DNA of 64,000 nucleotides from Thermohalobaculum sp039513195 (GTDB taxonomy: Bacteria; Pseudomonadota; Alphaproteobacteria; Rhodobacterales; Rhodobacteraceae): contig JBCCRM010000002.1 of the NCBI GenBank assembly GCA_039513195.1, positions 124,001-188,000 on the forward strand, written 5' to 3'. The notes below the pieces were generated by a model. It made no database searches, was not told the DNA's origin, and saw only the letters and a program-made list of their open reading frames with translations. Below are positions 17,318 through 25,743 of this stretch, piece by piece. A program made the position numbers and the translations under genes. Numbering within the stretch: position 1 is the stretch's first letter; every line of letters begins with the position of its first letter.

Positions 17318-18310
17318 TCAGAGCTGGTTCGCAGCCTCCAGGAAGGACGCGTTGGCGGCGCCCTCGTAACTATCGCGTGCCTCCGGAATGTTCCCCGTTT
17401 CTACGAAGAAGTCGCCGACCTCTTTTAGGAAGGTCTGCAGTCCACCGCCGAACCACTGCGGGCCAAGCTGCTCATCCACCGATGGAAACACGAAGCCGTC
17501 CAGAGTCTCCTTGGTCGCCGTCTCGTCCATGCCAGCCTCTTTCGCGATGGCGGGCAGCATTTCATCCTCTGCACCGGAGGCGTATTTCGCGTTCAGATCG
17601 GCGGTGACTTTCACGAACTGCGCAACGATGTCCGGATGCTCAGCACCGAAGCTGGTTGGGATCACGGTCGCATCGAAGACCTTGATGCCCAGCTTCTCCT
17701 TCTCCGCCCCGGTGAGGAGGATGTTGCCATGCTCCTTCATCCGCCGGAGCGCGCCGCCCCAGCCACAAACCATGTCAAGGCTGCCCTGGGCAAACGCCGC
17801 AGCGCCGTCCGGCGGGGCCATGTCGACGATGTCCATGGTGGAGGTGTCGACCTCGAAATGCGCCATCTGCTTCAGGAAGCCGTAATGAGCCGCGGTGCCG
17901 ATCGGCACGCCGACCTTCATACCCTCCAGATCCTTCGCTTCCTCGGCGGTGATCTCATGGCGCGACGCGATCACGCAATTGTCGTTCTCGGAGTAGCTCA
18001 CGGCGACATCGACCACCTGCAAGTCCTGGCCTGCAGAGGTCGCAACCACAAAGGGCGGGATCCCCTGGCTGAAGGAGATATGGACATCGCCTGACGCCAT
18101 CGCCGCTGACATCGCCGTGCCGGTGTCGAAGGCACGCCAATTGATCTTGAGACCCAGTTCGTCCTCGTACACTTTGTTGTGCTGACCGAATTGGTTGGGA
18201 GTCGGCCATTCGAGGAAATAGGCAACGGTGATTTCGTCCAGCGCCTGCGCCGATGTGCCCGTCAAACAGGCAATAGCTGCCGCACCAGCAAGCAGTTTCT
18301 TGAAGGTCAT
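17318..18310 (-). CDS. tauA: TauA-type periplasmic substrate-binding protein
   Basis: The 330-residue protein has a clear signal peptide (MTFKKLLAGAAAIACLTGTSAQA) and then a type 2 periplasmic binding fold beginning DEITVAYFLEWPTPNQFGQ. The motifs SGDVHISFSQGIPPFVVATSAG and PIGTAAHYGFLKQM match taurine-binding proteins (TauA), which capture taurine or related sulfonates. The neighbourhood lacks taurine breakdown genes such as tpa or xsc, so the ligand may be another small sulfonate or sulfur compound. It is the first gene of the tauABC-bisC run and is preceded by GGGGAGACC. It is the most highly expressed member by expectation, but no consensus promoter was recognised. Confidence 0.9.
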   Translation of the reverse strand: MTFKKLLAGAAAIACLTGTSAQALDEITVAYFLEWPTPNQFGQHNKVYEDELGLKINWRAFDTGTAMSAAMASGDVHISFSQGIPPFVVATSAGQDLQVVDVAVSYSENDNCVIASRHEITAEEAKDLEGMKVGVPIGTAAHYGFLKQMAHFEVDTSTMDIVDMAPPDGAAAFAQGSLDMVCGWGGALRRMKEHGNILLTGAEKEKLGIKVFDATVIPTSFGAEHPDIVAQFVKVTADLNAKYASGAEDEMLPAIAKEAGMDETATKETLDGFVFPSVDEQLGPQWFGGGLQTFLKEVGDFFVETGNIPEARDSYEGAANASFLEAANQL

Positions 18311-18407
18311 GATGGTCTCCCCGTCTTTTCTTTGACCTGTCGCATCAAAGCGTGATCCTGGCCGGTAACTCTCGGTTTTGATAGCCCTTTTTTCGGAATT
18401 GGTTGGT

Positions 18408-18426
18408 TCCCGGCGGAAAGCCGGGA
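18408..18426 (-). terminator. possible terminator hairpin after the sulfotransferase gene
   Basis: TCCCGGC and GCCGGGA form a perfect seven-pair stem around a five-base loop, about 30 bases beyond the sulfotransferase stop and 98 bases before tauA. No T run follows in the leftward direction, so it is a weak intrinsic terminator at best. It could instead be a mRNA-stabilising or processing hairpin. Confidence 0.35.
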
Positions 18427-18457
18427 CAAACCGGCGATTGGGTGGTCCCGGGGCGCT

Positions 18458-19297
18458 CTAGGGGGCTGCTTGCGGGTCCGTAACGACGATCCGATACGCC
18501 TTGGTCCCGGCGCCCTGTTGCCAGAAGATCAGGTCCTGACAGCGTTGGAAGAGATCGGGGGGCAGGATCGTCTGGCGGGGCTTCAGCGCGACCTTGCCGC
18601 GAACGGTGTGGAGGCCCTGCGCGAGAAGCTGGGTGTCGAAGGCCTCGGCCTCGTATTCGACATTTTCGAAGTCGTGGTCGAACGGCTCCTCGCCGATGAA
18701 TTGATAGATCAGAGGCAGCACCTCGGCCGGACGGCTCGCCAACAAGTCATAGTCCAGGAGCAGCATCAGATCGCTGTCCGCGCTGTAATAGGCCTCCTTC
18801 AGCGCCGACCAGGCAAAGCCGATCATCCGTCCGGGGTGCAGCAGCGCATCGGCGCGGGAATAGACGGTTGCGCGTTCGGCTTGATTGTTGAACATCCGGC
18901 TGACATCGAAGGCGTTCTTGCGGATCAGCCGCTCGACCGAGTCGAGCACCCAGGCGGGATCGCGCACGCAGGCGATAACCTTACCCTCTGGATAGAGCTG
19001 ACGGATCGCCGATAGGCGCGAGGACCACATCCGGTTGGTGTCGAACACGACCTCCGGCGTCTCCAGCGTCCCGTAATAGTTCGAAAACAGACCCTTCAGG
19101 ATCGCGCGCTTTTGCTCTTCCGAGATGAAGACGGCCAATTCGTTCTCGGCCCCCATGGCGTTCAGACAGGCATTGAACACTTGGCCGACCGGAGAGGTCA
19201 TGGCGGCATGGATCCGCGGATTCTGCCGCAGGATTGCCGCCAAGAGCGTCGAGCCGGAGCGCGGCAGGCCAGAAATAAAGTGGATTTGCCCGTCCAT
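18458..19297 (-). CDS. sulfotransferase family protein
   Basis: The 279-residue protein opens with the 5'-phosphosulfate-binding loop of PAPS-dependent sulfotransferases (IHFISGLPRSGSTLLAAIL) and has the 3'-phosphate contact region KVIACVRDPAWVLDS near residue 115. It transfers sulfate from PAPS to an unknown acceptor. No signal peptide or membrane helix is visible, so it is cytoplasmic. The ATG at 19297 places the GLPRSGST motif at the usual distance from the N terminus; an ATG at 19315 adds six residues and is also possible. It lies between opgH and tauA on the same strand. One possible acceptor is the glucan made by the neighbouring OPG genes, but this is speculation. Confidence 0.85.
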   Translation of the reverse strand: MDGQIHFISGLPRSGSTLLAAILRQNPRIHAAMTSPVGQVFNACLNAMGAENELAVFISEEQKRAILKGLFSNYYGTLETPEVVFDTNRMWSSRLSAIRQLYPEGKVIACVRDPAWVLDSVERLIRKNAFDVSRMFNNQAERATVYSRADALLHPGRMIGFAWSALKEAYYSADSDLMLLLDYDLLASRPAEVLPLIYQFIGEEPFDHDFENVEYEAEAFDTQLLAQGLHTVRGKVALKPRQTILPPDLFQRCQDLIFWQQGAGTKAYRIVVTDPQAAP

Positions 19298-19367
19298 ACC
19301 GCCCCGATCACCCATCCCCCGGCGGGTTTAGGACTGGCACAGGGGCACGGGCTCGGCAATGGGCTGC

Positions 19368-21488
19368 TCAGGCGCTGGCCGACCGAGCCGCAGCGGGATG
19401 GTTCGCCCAGAACGACAGGATCTCCGCCGAGCCGAGCATCACCGATACCTCGGCCGGGGTTAGCCACTCGAGAGCTTCGGCCGGACCCGGTGCCGCCGCG
19501 ATCTTCGCGCGCGCGGTAATGGCGGCAAGCTGAGCCGGGCGGTCGATCACCGTTGTCTGCTGCAGGGTCGCACAGTGGCGCGACAGCAGCACCGGGTCCT
19601 GGGCAAGGTCGAGCAGCTCAAGCCGGGAGATTGCGGCGATATCCTCCTCGACGCGACGGAATTGCGCGAAAAGCGCCTGCTCCTCGATCTCCTCTGGCGT
19701 TCCGAACAATCCGGCGCGTTGAAGGCCGGCGCCAAAGCGGGTGTCGCCGCTCAACCTAGACAGCAGCGGCGACAGCAACAGCCCCAGCAAAACCGGGGCC
19801 AGCCAAGCCGCCTGATCCGGCGCAATGGCAATCAGGATGCTGCCGGGCACCAAACCAATCAACATATGCGTCGAATGGCGCGCGAAAGCCTCGCCCCAGG
19901 GCATTGCCGTGCCATCCCGGCTTTGCGCAGACCAGCCGCTATCGCGGCCGGTGAAGATTTCATAGATGTGCCGGGCCTGCAAAAGCATCTGTATGGGCGC
20001 ATAGAGCGCGGAGATCAGGATCTCGAACGTCCAGCTCCTGAGCAGCCGCAGCCCGCCCCCGAAGCGCCGGCGAAGATCGGCAAAGCAGAGCGCGCGGATC
20101 AGCCCAACCACCTTTGGCAACAACAACAACCCCATCGACAGGGCGAAGAGCCATACCATCCGCTCTGCATCGAAGACCGGCCAGTCCGGAAAGAGCTGCC
20201 GTGCGTCCGGGAAGTACTGGGGGTGGACGATCAGCGTCTGCGCGGTCAGCGTCATGCCGACCACCAGCAGGAACAACCAGATCGGCGACATCAGATACGC
20301 GCCGATGCCGATCAGGAAATGTACTCGGCTGGGCCAGCGCAGACCGCGCGTCGGCACCAGCATCATGTGCTGGAGATTGCCCTGTGCCCATCGGCGATCC
20401 CGCACCGCGAGGTCGACAAGCGACGGCGGAGACCCCTCCCAACTACCCTCAAGATCCGTGTCCATACGGACATCCCAACCGGCCCGGCGGATCAGGGCTG
20501 CCTCGACGAAATCGTGGCTGAGCACATGGCCGCCAAACGGTTTACGCCCAGGCAGAGTGGGTAGCCCGCAGCTCGCAGCGAAGGCTCGCACGCGGATCAG
20601 CGCGTTGTGTCCCCAGAAATTGCCATCGAGGCCCTGCCACGCGGAGACGCCCCGCGCAATAACCGGTCCGTAAAGGCGCCCGGCAAACTGCTGAAGCCGC
20701 GACATCAGGGTAACCCCGCCGGCCAGGATCGGTACCGATTGCAAAATCCCAAGCCTGGGCGCCGCATCCATCCGCCTCACCATCGTCTCGACGGTCGCGG
20801 GATCCATTAGGCTGTCGGCGTCCAGCACGAGCATGTAGTCGTAGCGACCGCCCCAGCGTTCGATGAAGTCCTGTAGGTTTCCTGATTTTCGCCCGATATT
20901 CAGGGCTCGGCGCCGATACCAACACCGCATTCGGCCCGACAGCCTTGCCCTCAGCCAGGCAAAGCCCGCGGTTTCGCGCAACCAGATCGTCGGGTCGCGC
21001 GTATCGGACAGGATGAAAATCTCGAACGCATCGCCATGGCCGGCGGCGGACAGAGCCTCGCCCATGGTCGACAACGCGCCAAAGCTCGCCGCCGGGTCCT
21101 CGTTATACACAGGCATCACGATTGCCGTTTTGCCAAAAAGTTTCGCGTTCTGTTGGATAGGGCGACGCTGCGGCCAAAGACCCGCCGTCAGTCCGGCGAG
21201 CGTCTGGGTGGCGGAAAATGCGATCCAAGCGAAGGTGATGGTGAAAAGCGCCAACAACATCCCTTGCAGGAAAGTTCGGGTTTCGTTGCCGAACACCAGG
21301 CTCATTTGGTCATAGCCGACGGCCGTCAGCACGGCTGCACCGCCAAAAGCCACGACGCGGGCGATCTGCGTGCGCCGGTCGGCTGGCAAAAACTCCGCTT
21401 TCGGGACTGCGCGCAGATCCTGCACCGGCATCTCAAGTGGGGCAGCGGGCGGCGTCGGCCCGACACTCTTGAGCGCTGGATGGGTCAT
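19368..21488 (-). CDS. opgH: OPG backbone glucosyltransferase OpgH (MdoH)
   Basis: This 706-residue inner-membrane GT2 enzyme polymerises glucose from UDP-glucose into the beta-1,2-linked backbone of osmoregulated periplasmic glucans. Helices at about 60-110 precede the catalytic domain, which shows IVMPVYNEDP, the metal-binding DAD in MLVLDADSLMDP, the catalytic SHDFVEAAL, and the RRWAQGN motif (Q/RxxRW class). Several further helices follow (LIGIGAYLMSPIWLFLLVVG and onward). The ATG at 21488 overlaps the opgG stop as ATGA. A much longer reading upstream is only the opgG gene in another frame. The length is somewhat below the 847 residues of E. coli, mostly from shorter termini. Certain at family level. 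Confidence 0.95.
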   Translation of the reverse strand: MTHPALKSVGPTPPAAPLEMPVQDLRAVPKAEFLPADRRTQIARVVAFGGAAVLTAVGYDQMSLVFGNETRTFLQGMLLALFTITFAWIAFSATQTLAGLTAGLWPQRRPIQQNAKLFGKTAIVMPVYNEDPAASFGALSTMGEALSAAGHGDAFEIFILSDTRDPTIWLRETAGFAWLRARLSGRMRCWYRRRALNIGRKSGNLQDFIERWGGRYDYMLVLDADSLMDPATVETMVRRMDAAPRLGILQSVPILAGGVTLMSRLQQFAGRLYGPVIARGVSAWQGLDGNFWGHNALIRVRAFAASCGLPTLPGRKPFGGHVLSHDFVEAALIRRAGWDVRMDTDLEGSWEGSPPSLVDLAVRDRRWAQGNLQHMMLVPTRGLRWPSRVHFLIGIGAYLMSPIWLFLLVVGMTLTAQTLIVHPQYFPDARQLFPDWPVFDAERMVWLFALSMGLLLLPKVVGLIRALCFADLRRRFGGGLRLLRSWTFEILISALYAPIQMLLQARHIYEIFTGRDSGWSAQSRDGTAMPWGEAFARHSTHMLIGLVPGSILIAIAPDQAAWLAPVLLGLLLSPLLSRLSGDTRFGAGLQRAGLFGTPEEIEEQALFAQFRRVEEDIAAISRLELLDLAQDPVLLSRHCATLQQTTVIDRPAQLAAITARAKIAAAPGPAEALEWLTPAEVSVMLGSAEILSFWANHPAAARSASA

Positions 21489-23086
21489 TTCGCTGTCCAC
21501 CGGTAGAGCCAGGTCTCTGATGCCCGGGCATCCTCGCGCCTGAGATAGAGCTGCATTTCCGCTGAGGTTGCATCGCCCGGAAAAAATTTGAACGAGGCGC
21601 GGACGAGATCGCCCCCGGGTAACGTCCGCAGGGCAAGCCCCTTGACCTCGCCCGTGCTGACCCAAGCCTGCGGTGACACGGCGTCGGTATTGACGCTGCC
21701 CTTGCGGAAATCGATGACGATTGCCTGCGCCTCGCTGGTGTGGATCGAGCGGCCTACGCGGGTCGCGTGAATGCGCGCCATCGGCGCGGAGTCCGGGGGC
21801 TCGTCGCACCAGTGCAATCTGTAAACGAAGTCGTGCCCTGCCTCCATCGGGAGCAGCGGTTGCTCCGGGCGCCAAAACGACACGACGTTGTCATTGAATT
21901 CGTTCTCGACCGGGATCTCGACCAGCATCACTGCGCCTGGACCCCAATCGCTCAGCGGCTCCACCCAACAGCTTGGCCGCAGGTCGTACCGCGCCTCCGC
22001 ATCCTGATAGTAGTCGAAGTCGCGGCTCCGCTGGGTCAGGCCGAAACCCTTGGGGTTATCATCCTGGAAGGCCGAGACCTCTACCCGTCGCGGATTCGAC
22101 AGCGGCCGCCACAGCCGCGTGCCGTCGCCAGTAATCATTTGCAAGCCAGAGCTGTCATGGACCGCATCGCGGAAATCATCGATGCCAGCCCGGCGCTCCG
22201 GACCGAAGAAATACATCGACGTCAGCGGTGCGATCCCAGTTTGCACTAGCTCGATCCGCGGAAAGATCTTGCAGCGGACGTTCATGACCGTGGTTTCGCC
22301 CGGACTGATCTCATACATGAAGGCACCGGTGCAGGACTGACTATCCAACAGCGCGTGAACCACGATCTCGCGGTCGCCCGGTTCGGGCTCCACCACCCAA
22401 AAATGCCGAAAAACCGGAAACTCCTCGCCGCGCGGATCGGCCGTGCGGAGGGCGAGGCCGCGGGCAGCGAGCCCATAGCCCAAATTGCGGGCGACCGCGC
22501 GAAAATAGCTGGCGCCCTGAAACACCACGAACTCGTCCAGCACATCAGGACTGTTCAGCGGATGGCGTAGGCGGAAGCCGGAATAATTGAGGCCCTCGGT
22601 GCCGCCAATCTCGGCGACGACGTCGCGACCTTCGAAATAGGGCGGATCGAAGCGGAAATGGTCAAAGCTGAACGGGACAGTCTCCATCCGATCCCGATGC
22701 ACGACCGTGATGCCCACTGGGTCGCGGTAGACATGGCCCGGCGGCAGGAGATCGAGCGCGAAAGTCCGATTGCCGTTTTGCCCCAGGGGCCGCAACGGCT
22801 CGTTAACCCTAATCGCGCGATACTCGTCATAGTTGAGGTCGGCGAGCGGCGGCCGGAGAGCCATCTTGAGGGGGGAATGGTCCTTGGCAGCGTTTAGGCG
22901 CGCGATATCGACCACGTCGTCGAAGCCAAACCCTCCGGGCGGGAGCGGCAGAGGTTCGGCAGACGCGCCGCTGGAGAGAAGCGACAGCAAGCCCGCCGCG
23001 CCAACTGACAGAACGGTTCTGCGATCATAGGCGGCGCGGAAGTCTCGTGTCCGTTTGCCAGCCGACATCACCGTGGATGGTGGCAT
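21485..23086 (-). CDS. opgG: periplasmic glucan biosynthesis protein OpgG (MdoG)
   Basis: The 533-residue periplasmic protein has a twin-arginine type signal (YDRRTVLSVGAAGLLSLLSS) and the OpgG/OpgD architecture: a large beta-sandwich catalytic-like domain (FDDVVDIARLNAAKDHSPL through GASYFRAVARNLGYGLAARGLAL), the stretch TGIAPLTSMYFFGPE and the RPLSNPRRVEV region, then an Ig-like C-terminal domain. OpgG is required for OPG backbone formation, and the family (GH186) includes proteins with beta-1,2-glucanase activity. The start at 23086 has GGAGAA eight bases upstream. It is cotranscribed with opgH through a four-base overlap, the standard arrangement. The upstream 398-base gap probably carries its promoter. 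Confidence 0.95.
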   Translation of the reverse strand: MPPSTVMSAGKRTRDFRAAYDRRTVLSVGAAGLLSLLSSGASAEPLPLPPGGFGFDDVVDIARLNAAKDHSPLKMALRPPLADLNYDEYRAIRVNEPLRPLGQNGNRTFALDLLPPGHVYRDPVGITVVHRDRMETVPFSFDHFRFDPPYFEGRDVVAEIGGTEGLNYSGFRLRHPLNSPDVLDEFVVFQGASYFRAVARNLGYGLAARGLALRTADPRGEEFPVFRHFWVVEPEPGDREIVVHALLDSQSCTGAFMYEISPGETTVMNVRCKIFPRIELVQTGIAPLTSMYFFGPERRAGIDDFRDAVHDSSGLQMITGDGTRLWRPLSNPRRVEVSAFQDDNPKGFGLTQRSRDFDYYQDAEARYDLRPSCWVEPLSDWGPGAVMLVEIPVENEFNDNVVSFWRPEQPLLPMEAGHDFVYRLHWCDEPPDSAPMARIHATRVGRSIHTSEAQAIVIDFRKGSVNTDAVSPQAWVSTGEVKGLALRTLPGGDLVRASFKFFPGDATSAEMQLYLRREDARASETWLYRWTAK

Positions 23087-23484
23087 GCAAAGGGTTCTCC
23101 TCGGTCAGCGACGGTCGGTCATCTGCCTGTCAGTGATTGAAGCTCACCCATACACCCACACCCGAATACCGCACCGCGGCAAAATAACATAAGCAGAGCA
23201 GTTGGCTACCCGTAGATGCCTCGACTTGCACGGGAAAAGAATTTTCGCGTTTGCGAAGCGCCGAACGCGCCAGATTGCCTTGGCTCGATCTCGGCGGCGC
23301 AACGATACTGTCCCATGACTGCAACAAGAGAAAACAACGAACGCCACTCGCGGAAAAAGTGCCTGCGCAACCACCGTTTTGCCCGAAGCTGTCCTCAGAC
23401 AAGCCGGCATGGTTCACGGAGGCGCCAAAGCCGAGCGTGCCCAAGAAGCAGACTCATAACACGACACTGGCGTAGAGGCAGAAC
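23087..23484. other. divergent intergenic region between opgG and the ABC transporter gene
   Basis: This 398-base stretch separates two divergent transcription units of the glucan island. It is visibly less GC-rich than its surroundings in parts and holds only short unconvincing reading frames. It should contain the promoters for opgGH (leftward) and for the ABC-GH3-GH144 operon (rightward). One plausible rightward promoter is listed separately; nothing clear was seen for the leftward one, and no long palindromic operator stood out. Confidence 0.6.
23280..23309 (+). promoter_or_regulatory. possible sigma-70-type promoter for the ABC-GH3-GH144 operon
   Basis: TTGGCT and GATACT are separated by 18 bases. 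This is an acceptable but not strong match to a housekeeping promoter, about 175 bases before the GTG start at 23485. It is offered because it is the best-spaced pair I found in the gap; a start-site map would decide. Confidence 0.25.
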
Positions 23485-25722
23485 GTGATTTTGGCATTTA
23501 GGCAAAGCCCGCTGGAAAGCGAAAAAGGCCCATTTCGTCTTGGGTTAAGCGCATCGATGCCAGGCGTAAGCGGATTGGTTTTAATCTCGGTACTGATTGC
23601 TGTGGGAATGTTTACGATCTCCGAGCTGCCGAGAGGGCTTCAGCTCTGGATTGAAACTATCCTTGGCGGTGCTGCTTTAGGGCTATGTTGCGCTCTTGTC
23701 GCCGCCGGCTCGGTGGGGCTTCAGACATCGGTGCAAATCGCTACATTCGCGACGCGTCACGCGGTCTTTGGTCGCCCACTGTTGCGCCAAGGCCGCACCA
23801 AAACCTCCAGGATGTGCAGCTTCTGGGGCCTGCTCACCGCCTATTGGACGTCCGAGCGCTGGGTCGAAGCCTGGTCGCTAACCGTCGGCGTGTTTGTGCT
23901 CACCACCATTCTGAGCAAAAGCAGCGTCTGGGCAGCGATGGCGAGCGCGGATTTCATCAATTCTATCGTTAAATTCCACGCCCCCGACGCGGGCATCGAC
24001 CCTGTTGCCCTGCTTTTGACCAGTGCCGCCGCCTTTGCAGCGATCCATCTCAGCCGAATCATCGGGGTCGGGATCCGCCATATGTGTTCCAGCACCTTGC
24101 ACAGAAAGGCCCGCCGCTGGGTGCAGGAGCAGTTCTCCCATGCGATGCTCGCACAGAATCACATCGCGATGAGCCTGATGAGCGACCGGGAGGCCGGCGC
24201 CACCCGGCTGCCCGATAACATCGATCAGCGCGTCGACGAGTGTTCAGAGAATGTGTTCGCCGGCCTCATCGGCTTGGCGATGGGCATCTGGGGCTCGATC
24301 GCGTCAATCTACTTCATCAGCGCCGCGATCCTCGAGCGGTCGACGGCCGTGCCCTTTCTGGATCGCTGGGCCGAAGGGTTCTCCGCCGCAATGGGCCGGC
24401 ACTTCGGCCCAGAGATTGGGGCCGCAGCGAATTTCGCGCCGGGCGATTATGGCAGCGCTTTCCTGATCCTGGTGCTGATCTTGGTCTATGTGCCCCTCGG
24501 CACCTATCTCGCCTGGAGGCTTGGCAAGATCCTGGAGAAGCAGACCCTGGCGCGACAGGCGACTGGGGGAACCTGGCGCAGCGAACTGAACTCTATGCTG
24601 GGCCGGTCTTCACAGCTTGCGTCTTCCCAGGGCCAAGACGTGCAGGCGCGGGTCAACGACCGACTCTATGGCGCCATCGACCGGGTCTGGCACAAGTTGA
24701 ACCGGACGACCGTGAACTTCATGGTCTTTCGGAACAGCTATACCTTCCTGTCGAACCGGCTGGTCGCCTATCTGCCGGCGCTACCCGGTTACATGAGCGG
24801 GGCGATGAGCTTTCGCGACTACTCAGCCACCTCGGAGCTGGTTGGTGAGCTGATCAACGACACCTCCTGGTTCATCGAGGTGATGCCCGCAATCGCCACA
24901 CTGCGTGCCAATGCGCGCCGGCTCACCGAAGTCGCGGGCGCGATCGAGCTGGCCCAGGACCAGACGGAGTTCTACGGCCGCACCGGGCTTTCCGAATTCC
25001 GCTACACCACACAAGAGGGCGCCTTCGGTCTTACGATCGAGAATGTCGCGCTCTGCCATCGCGGCCATGATAGCGAGCCATTCCTGCGGGCCGAGAATCT
25101 AAACTTTCAGCCCGGGCATTGGACCTATGTGCGCGGGCAGAATGGCTGCGGGAAAAGCAGCCTGATGAAGGCGATCGCCGGTCTCTGGCCCTATGGCGAG
25201 GGGCTGTTCGCTTACCCCGCCGGGGAGACAGTGTTCTTCGCAGGCCAAGACCCGGACCTGCCGGAACGTCTGACGCTAAAGGAACTCGTTTGCTACCCGC
25301 ATTTCGGCGATGCCTACTCGGACCTGGCTGTCGCCGCTGCATTGTCCGAGGTCGGGCTCGGCGATTTCATCCGCGAACTCGATGCCGATCTCTACCAGGG
25401 CAGGCCTTGGCAAGGCGTCCTTAGCGGGGGACAGCGCCAGCGCCTGGTTCTGGCACGGATTATCGTGCAGCGACCGGGTGTGCTTTTGCTCGACGAGGCG
25501 TGCTCGGCCCTGGACCCGGCGGCCGTCACGGCGTTCCACCAGTCGATCCGCACTCACTGCGCCGAGTCGGTGGTCATCAGCATCATGCACGAGCCGGAGC
25601 CCCCGACGACGCCGGAGGGCAACCCGTTTTATCGCGATCAACTCAGCATCAAGAATGGCATTGCGACCCTGCATCGCCTAGACAGTTGGGTGGCTATGCA
25701 GCACCGCATCGCCGCCGAGTGA
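23485..25722 (+). CDS. ABC transporter with fused membrane and ATPase domains (YddA/ABCD-like)
   Basis: The 745-residue protein is an ABC half-transporter of the YddA/SbmA-related ABC_membrane_2 type. Helices lie in about residues 25-190 and 255-345, with the family landmark LPDNIDQRVDE near residue 237. The ATPase domain has Walker A GQNGCGKSS near residue 551, signature LSGGQRQRLVLARI near 648, Walker B VLLLDEACSALDP, and a His in IMHEPE. The GTG start at 23485 has GTAGAGG upstream; an ATG at 23557 would cut into the first helix region. It is 21 bases from the GH3 gene and divergent from opgGH. Moving glucan or its fragments across the inner membrane is a reasonable inference, as no other transporter is in the cluster. 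Confidence 0.85.
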   Translation: MILAFRQSPLESEKGPFRLGLSASMPGVSGLVLISVLIAVGMFTISELPRGLQLWIETILGGAALGLCCALVAAGSVGLQTSVQIATFATRHAVFGRPLLRQGRTKTSRMCSFWGLLTAYWTSERWVEAWSLTVGVFVLTTILSKSSVWAAMASADFINSIVKFHAPDAGIDPVALLLTSAAAFAAIHLSRIIGVGIRHMCSSTLHRKARRWVQEQFSHAMLAQNHIAMSLMSDREAGATRLPDNIDQRVDECSENVFAGLIGLAMGIWGSIASIYFISAAILERSTAVPFLDRWAEGFSAAMGRHFGPEIGAAANFAPGDYGSAFLILVLILVYVPLGTYLAWRLGKILEKQTLARQATGGTWRSELNSMLGRSSQLASSQGQDVQARVNDRLYGAIDRVWHKLNRTTVNFMVFRNSYTFLSNRLVAYLPALPGYMSGAMSFRDYSATSELVGELINDTSWFIEVMPAIATLRANARRLTEVAGAIELAQDQTEFYGRTGLSEFRYTTQEGAFGLTIENVALCHRGHDSEPFLRAENLNFQPGHWTYVRGQNGCGKSSLMKAIAGLWPYGEGLFAYPAGETVFFAGQDPDLPERLTLKELVCYPHFGDAYSDLAVAAALSEVGLGDFIRELDADLYQGRPWQGVLSGGQRQRLVLARIIVQRPGVLLLDEACSALDPAAVTAFHQSIRTHCAESVVISIMHEPEPPTTPEGNPFYRDQLSIKNGIATLHRLDSWVAMQHRIAAE

Positions 25723-25743
25723 CCGGCATGACAGGGCGGATGA

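Noticed and set aside
18380..18400. T run near 18388 as a terminator for a rightward gene
   Set aside because: No rightward gene precedes it and no stem lies directly upstream on that strand.
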